This document shows positions 5,197 through 7,664 of a DNA stretch of 7,664 nucleotides, one piece after another (positions within the stretch are counted from its first letter, which is position 1; each line of letters opens with the position of its first letter). This DNA is from Candidatus Omnitrophota bacterium (lineage in GTDB: Bacteria; Omnitrophota; Gorgyraeia; Gygaellales; Profunditerraquicolaceae), in NCBI GenBank assembly GCA_028719265.1, contig JAQUKF010000029.1, positions 4,056 through 11,719 on the forward strand, given 5' to 3'. The notes under the pieces were generated by a model. The model worked only from the letters and a program-made list of their open reading frames with translations. It was not told where the DNA came from and ran no database searches. The position numbers were made by a program, and so were the translations under genes.

Positions 5197-7500
5197 ATGG
5201 ATCTAAAATTATCTCCCAATTCCATAAAGGTCCTTGAAAGAAGATATCTTTGCAGGGACAAAGAGGGTAAGCTTATCGAGACCCCGGAACAGATGTTTAC
5301 CCGTGTTGCCGGTGCAATCGCAGTCGCCGACAAACAATATGGAAAATCGGAAGAGGAGATAAAGAAACTCCAGGGGGCATTTTTTGAGATTATGACCAAC
5401 CTGGAGTTTTTGCCCAATTCCCCGTGTTTGATGAACGCCGGTAAAGAACTGGGGCAGCTTTCCGCCTGTTTTACCCTCCCAATCGACGATTCCATGGAGT
5501 CGATCTTCGAAACACTGAAGATTACCAGCCTGATCCATAAGTCCGGCGGCGGGACGGGTTTTAATTTTTCGCGCTTGCGCCCCAAGAACGCGGTAGTCAA
5601 GACTACCGGCGGGGTGGCCTCTGGCCCGATCTCTTTTATGCGCGTTTATGACGCGGCGACCGAGGCGGTTAAGCAGGGAGGGACGCGCCGCGGAGCGAAT
5701 ATGGGTATATTGCGCGTGGATCATCCCGATATTATGGAATTCATAACCTGCAAAGAGAACAACAACCATATTACCAATTTCAACATTTCTGTTGCCATTA
5801 CCGACGAATTTATGCGCAGGCTGGCCAGCGGAGAAGATTATGACCTGGTTGATCCTCATACCCATAAACCGGTCCAGAAGATAAGCGCCAAAGAGGTGTT
5901 CGATCTGATCGTCAAGCAGGCGCACAAGAACGGAGAGCCAGGCATCATATTCATTGATAGGATAAATCAATACAACCCTACTCCGAAACTGGGGAAAGTC
6001 GAAAGTACCAATCCGTGCGGCGAGCAGCCGCTTTTGCCTTACGAAAGCTGCGACCTTGGTTCGATCAACCTGGACAGGATGTGCAGGAATACCGGTTCCC
6101 GTTGCGAGATAGACTGGGAGAGATTAAAGAGGGTAACCGGCCTGGCCGTCCATTTCCTGGATAACCTGATAGATGTGAATAAATTCCCGCTGCCGGAGAT
6201 AGAAAAGGCTACCAAGGCTACCCGTAAGGTTGGATTAGGGGTGATGGGCTGGGCAAGCCTGTTGATACGTTTGAATATTCCTTATGACAGCGAAGAGGCG
6301 GTAGCCTTGGCGGAAAAAGTAATGTCTTTTGTGCTGGAAGAGGCTAACAGGAAATCCCTGGAGCTGGGTAAAGAAAAAGGGGTATTCCCGGCTTTTAAGG
6401 GCAGTATATACGACAGGAAAGACGGCTCAACGAGAATGCGCAATTCGACCTTGACTACCATCGCCCCCACGGGGACGATCAGTATTATTGCGGGTCCCTG
6501 TTCTTCCGGGATCGAGCCGTTATTCGCCATATCATACTACCGCAAGGTCATGGATAACGATAAATTGGTGGAGGTTGAGCCGTTGTTCGAGCAGGTGGCG
6601 CGCGAAAGGGGATTTTACGGCCTTAAACTTATGGAAAGGATAGCCGAAGGCGTCCCGCTGAAGGATATCAAGGAGATCCCCGAAGATGTGCGCAGGGTTT
6701 TCGTGACCTCCCATGACATTTCTCCGGAATGGCATGTGCGTATGCAGGCGGCATTCCAGAAGTATGTGCATAACGCTACGTCCAAGACGATCAATTTTTC
6801 CCATGAGGCGACGATAGAGGATGTGCGCAGGGCGTATATCCTGGCCTTCGAATTGAATTGCAAGGGTATAACTATCTACAGGGACGGCAGCCGCGAGGAG
6901 CAGGTGTTGAATGTAGGCAAGCCAAAAGAGAAGCATGAAACGCAGAACGTCCAGCTCCATGAGCAGAAGAAAGAAATCGCTCCCCGGCCGCGCCCGGAGG
7001 TAATTATAGGTACGACAACCAAGGTGTCCACCGGTTGCGGCAACCTTTATGTAACGATCAATGTTGATGAGGATGGCAAGCCGTTTGAGTTATTTACTCA
7101 AATGGGGAAGGCGGGCGGTTGCGCCGCCAGCCAGCTTGAGGCAACCGGGCGTCTTGTCTCTTTGGCTTTCCGCGCCGGGATCGAAGTCAAATCAATTATC
7201 GAACAGTTGCGTAATATCCGTTGTCCGTCTCCTTCCTGGGAAAAGGGGCAAAGGATATTTTCCTGCGCCGATGCCATTGCCCGCGTTATAGAACGCCGGC
7301 TGGTTAACGTGCAGGCCCCCGTTGCGGCCGTTTCCGAAGCGATGGTCATTCCCATGAAACATTCCCATGATGACCAGCTGCAGGCATCGGATTTGAACGA
7401 GCAGGTGAATATCGTCGGGGTTTGTCCTGATTGCGGGGGCGCCCTTCGTCACGAGGAAGGCTGCGTAAAATGCCATGCCTGCGGTTACTCTAAATGTTAA
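5197..7500 (+). CDS. nrdJ: adenosylcobalamin-dependent (class II) ribonucleoside-diphosphate reductase
   Basis: The 767-residue enzyme reduces ribonucleotides to deoxyribonucleotides in the cytoplasm, using B12 to generate a thiyl radical. There is no N-terminal ATP-cone; the RNR N-terminal domain starts almost at once. Cys91 (QLSACFTLPI) and Cys285 (YESCDLGSINL) are the expected active-site redox pair. Cys274 in NPCGE is the thiyl-radical cysteine, with Asn272 and Glu276 beside it, and the 11-residue spacing from Cys274 to Cys285 matches Thermotoga-type NrdJ. TTIAPTGTISIIAG followed by PCSSGIEP (about 420-440) is the substrate phosphate-binding loop. After a charged linker (about 565-608) comes a TSCPD domain (609-700; STGCGN, GGCAAS, IRCPSP). 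The tail has CPDCGG and CVKC (Cys743, 746, 756, 759), probably a zinc ribbon, and ends in CGYSKC (Cys762/Cys767), the CX4C shuttle that re-reduces the active site. The need for cobalamin and the absence of a small-subunit gene next to it fit class II. mnmG follows after 24 bp. Confidence 0.97.
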   Translation: MDLKLSPNSIKVLERRYLCRDKEGKLIETPEQMFTRVAGAIAVADKQYGKSEEEIKKLQGAFFEIMTNLEFLPNSPCLMNAGKELGQLSACFTLPIDDSMESIFETLKITSLIHKSGGGTGFNFSRLRPKNAVVKTTGGVASGPISFMRVYDAATEAVKQGGTRRGANMGILRVDHPDIMEFITCKENNNHITNFNISVAITDEFMRRLASGEDYDLVDPHTHKPVQKISAKEVFDLIVKQAHKNGEPGIIFIDRINQYNPTPKLGKVESTNPCGEQPLLPYESCDLGSINLDRMCRNTGSRCEIDWERLKRVTGLAVHFLDNLIDVNKFPLPEIEKATKATRKVGLGVMGWASLLIRLNIPYDSEEAVALAEKVMSFVLEEANRKSLELGKEKGVFPAFKGSIYDRKDGSTRMRNSTLTTIAPTGTISIIAGPCSSGIEPLFAISYYRKVMDNDKLVEVEPLFEQVARERGFYGLKLMERIAEGVPLKDIKEIPEDVRRVFVTSHDISPEWHVRMQAAFQKYVHNATSKTINFSHEATIEDVRRAYILAFELNCKGITIYRDGSREEQVLNVGKPKEKHETQNVQLHEQKKEIAPRPRPEVIIGTTTKVSTGCGNLYVTINVDEDGKPFELFTQMGKAGGCAASQLEATGRLVSLAFRAGIEVKSIIEQLRNIRCPSPSWEKGQRIFSCADAIARVIERRLVNVQAPVAAVSEAMVIPMKHSHDDQLQASDLNEQVNIVGVCPDCGGALRHEEGCVKCHACGYSKC

Positions 7501-7524
7501 TTTAGTTTCCTCGAATATATCTTC

Positions 7525-7664
7525 ATGGACAATTTTGATGTGATTGTTGTCGGTGCCGGCCATGCCGGCACCGAAGCATCTTTAGCCTCCGCGCGCCTCG
7601 GGGCAAAAACCATCCTTTTTACCCTCGATATAAATACTATTGGAAAAATGAGCTGTAATCCTGC
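7525..7664 (+). CDS. mnmG: tRNA uridine-5-carboxymethylaminomethyl modification enzyme MnmG (GidA), N-terminal fragment
   Basis: Only the first 46 codons are in the window; the frame is still open at the end. The protein starts MDNFDVIVVGAGHAGTEASL, with the FAD-binding GxGxxG at residues 10-15 (GAGHAG) in its MnmG-specific GHAGxEA form, followed by IGKMSCNP at 39-46, another family hallmark. MnmG uses FAD and, with the GTPase MnmE, adds carboxymethylaminomethyl or aminomethyl groups to the wobble uridine (U34) of certain tRNAs. The start at 7525 is the family start. No SD is visible in the 24-bp gap after nrdJ (the gap contains TTTCCTC), and no promoter is seen, so translation coupled to nrdJ in one transcript is likely. 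Confidence 0.92.
   Translation, partial: MDNFDVIVVGAGHAGTEASLASARLGAKTILFTLDINTIGKMSCNP
7550..7574 (+). repeat. strong GC-rich hairpin at the start of mnmG
   Basis: TCGGTGCCGGC (7550-7560) and GCCGGCACCGA (7564-7574) are perfect 11-bp inverted arms around CAT. The hairpin begins 25 bases after the A of the mnmG start codon. It encodes the near-symmetrical VGAGHAGTE stretch of the nucleotide-binding loop, which partly explains it, but the codon choice makes pairing complete. No T-run follows, so it is not a terminator. Confidence 0.6.

Overview
The window carries six protein genes, all on the + strand and closely packed: the 3' end of a TPR-repeat protein, a ROK-family regulator, a membrane-anchored coiled-coil protein, a LacI-family regulator, a complete adenosylcobalamin-dependent ribonucleotide reductase (nrdJ) and the first 46 codons of mnmG. 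I see no tRNA, rRNA, CRISPR array, insertion sequence or phage gene. Gene style suggests a free-living or candidate-phylum bacterium of medium GC. The mix of a large TPR protein with an Ig/PKD-like tail, a coiled-coil inner-membrane protein with a small beta-rich C-terminal domain, and a B12-type RNR would fit an Omnitrophota-like lineage, but this is an impression from gene style and not a demonstrated placement.

Layout. Bases 1-1335 are the C-terminal 444 residues of the TPR protein, open from base 1. Bases 1336-1529 (194 bp) hold no gene. They contain a good sigma70-type promoter (TTGACT, 17 bp, TATAAA), a possible operator inside it, and a leader hairpin that covers the Shine-Dalgarno (SD) sequence of the ROK gene. 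The ROK gene (1530-2762), the coiled-coil gene (2851-4020) and the LacI gene (4036-5061) follow with gaps of 88 and 15 bp and no recognisable terminator, so they probably form one transcription unit. No sugar transporter, kinase or glycosidase lies beside the two sugar-type regulators, so their targets must be elsewhere or be unconventional.

Bases 5062-5196 (135 bp) are the most informative noncoding stretch. They hold two 16-bp sequences matching the NrdR-box consensus, exactly 32 bp apart, followed by a near-consensus extended -10 promoter (TTGACA, 17 bp, TATATT) and an SD ahead of nrdJ. This is a self-consistent picture of a class II RNR gene repressed by NrdR, although nrdR itself is not in the window. 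mnmG starts 24 bp after nrdJ, probably in the same transcript, with no visible SD and with a strong 11-bp hairpin 25 bases into its coding sequence.

I do not see a clearly new biological system. The points most worth a second look are the NrdR box pair, the ROK regulator that has lost most of the family's zinc-site residues, the unknown coiled-coil protein between two regulators, and two genes starting without an SD.
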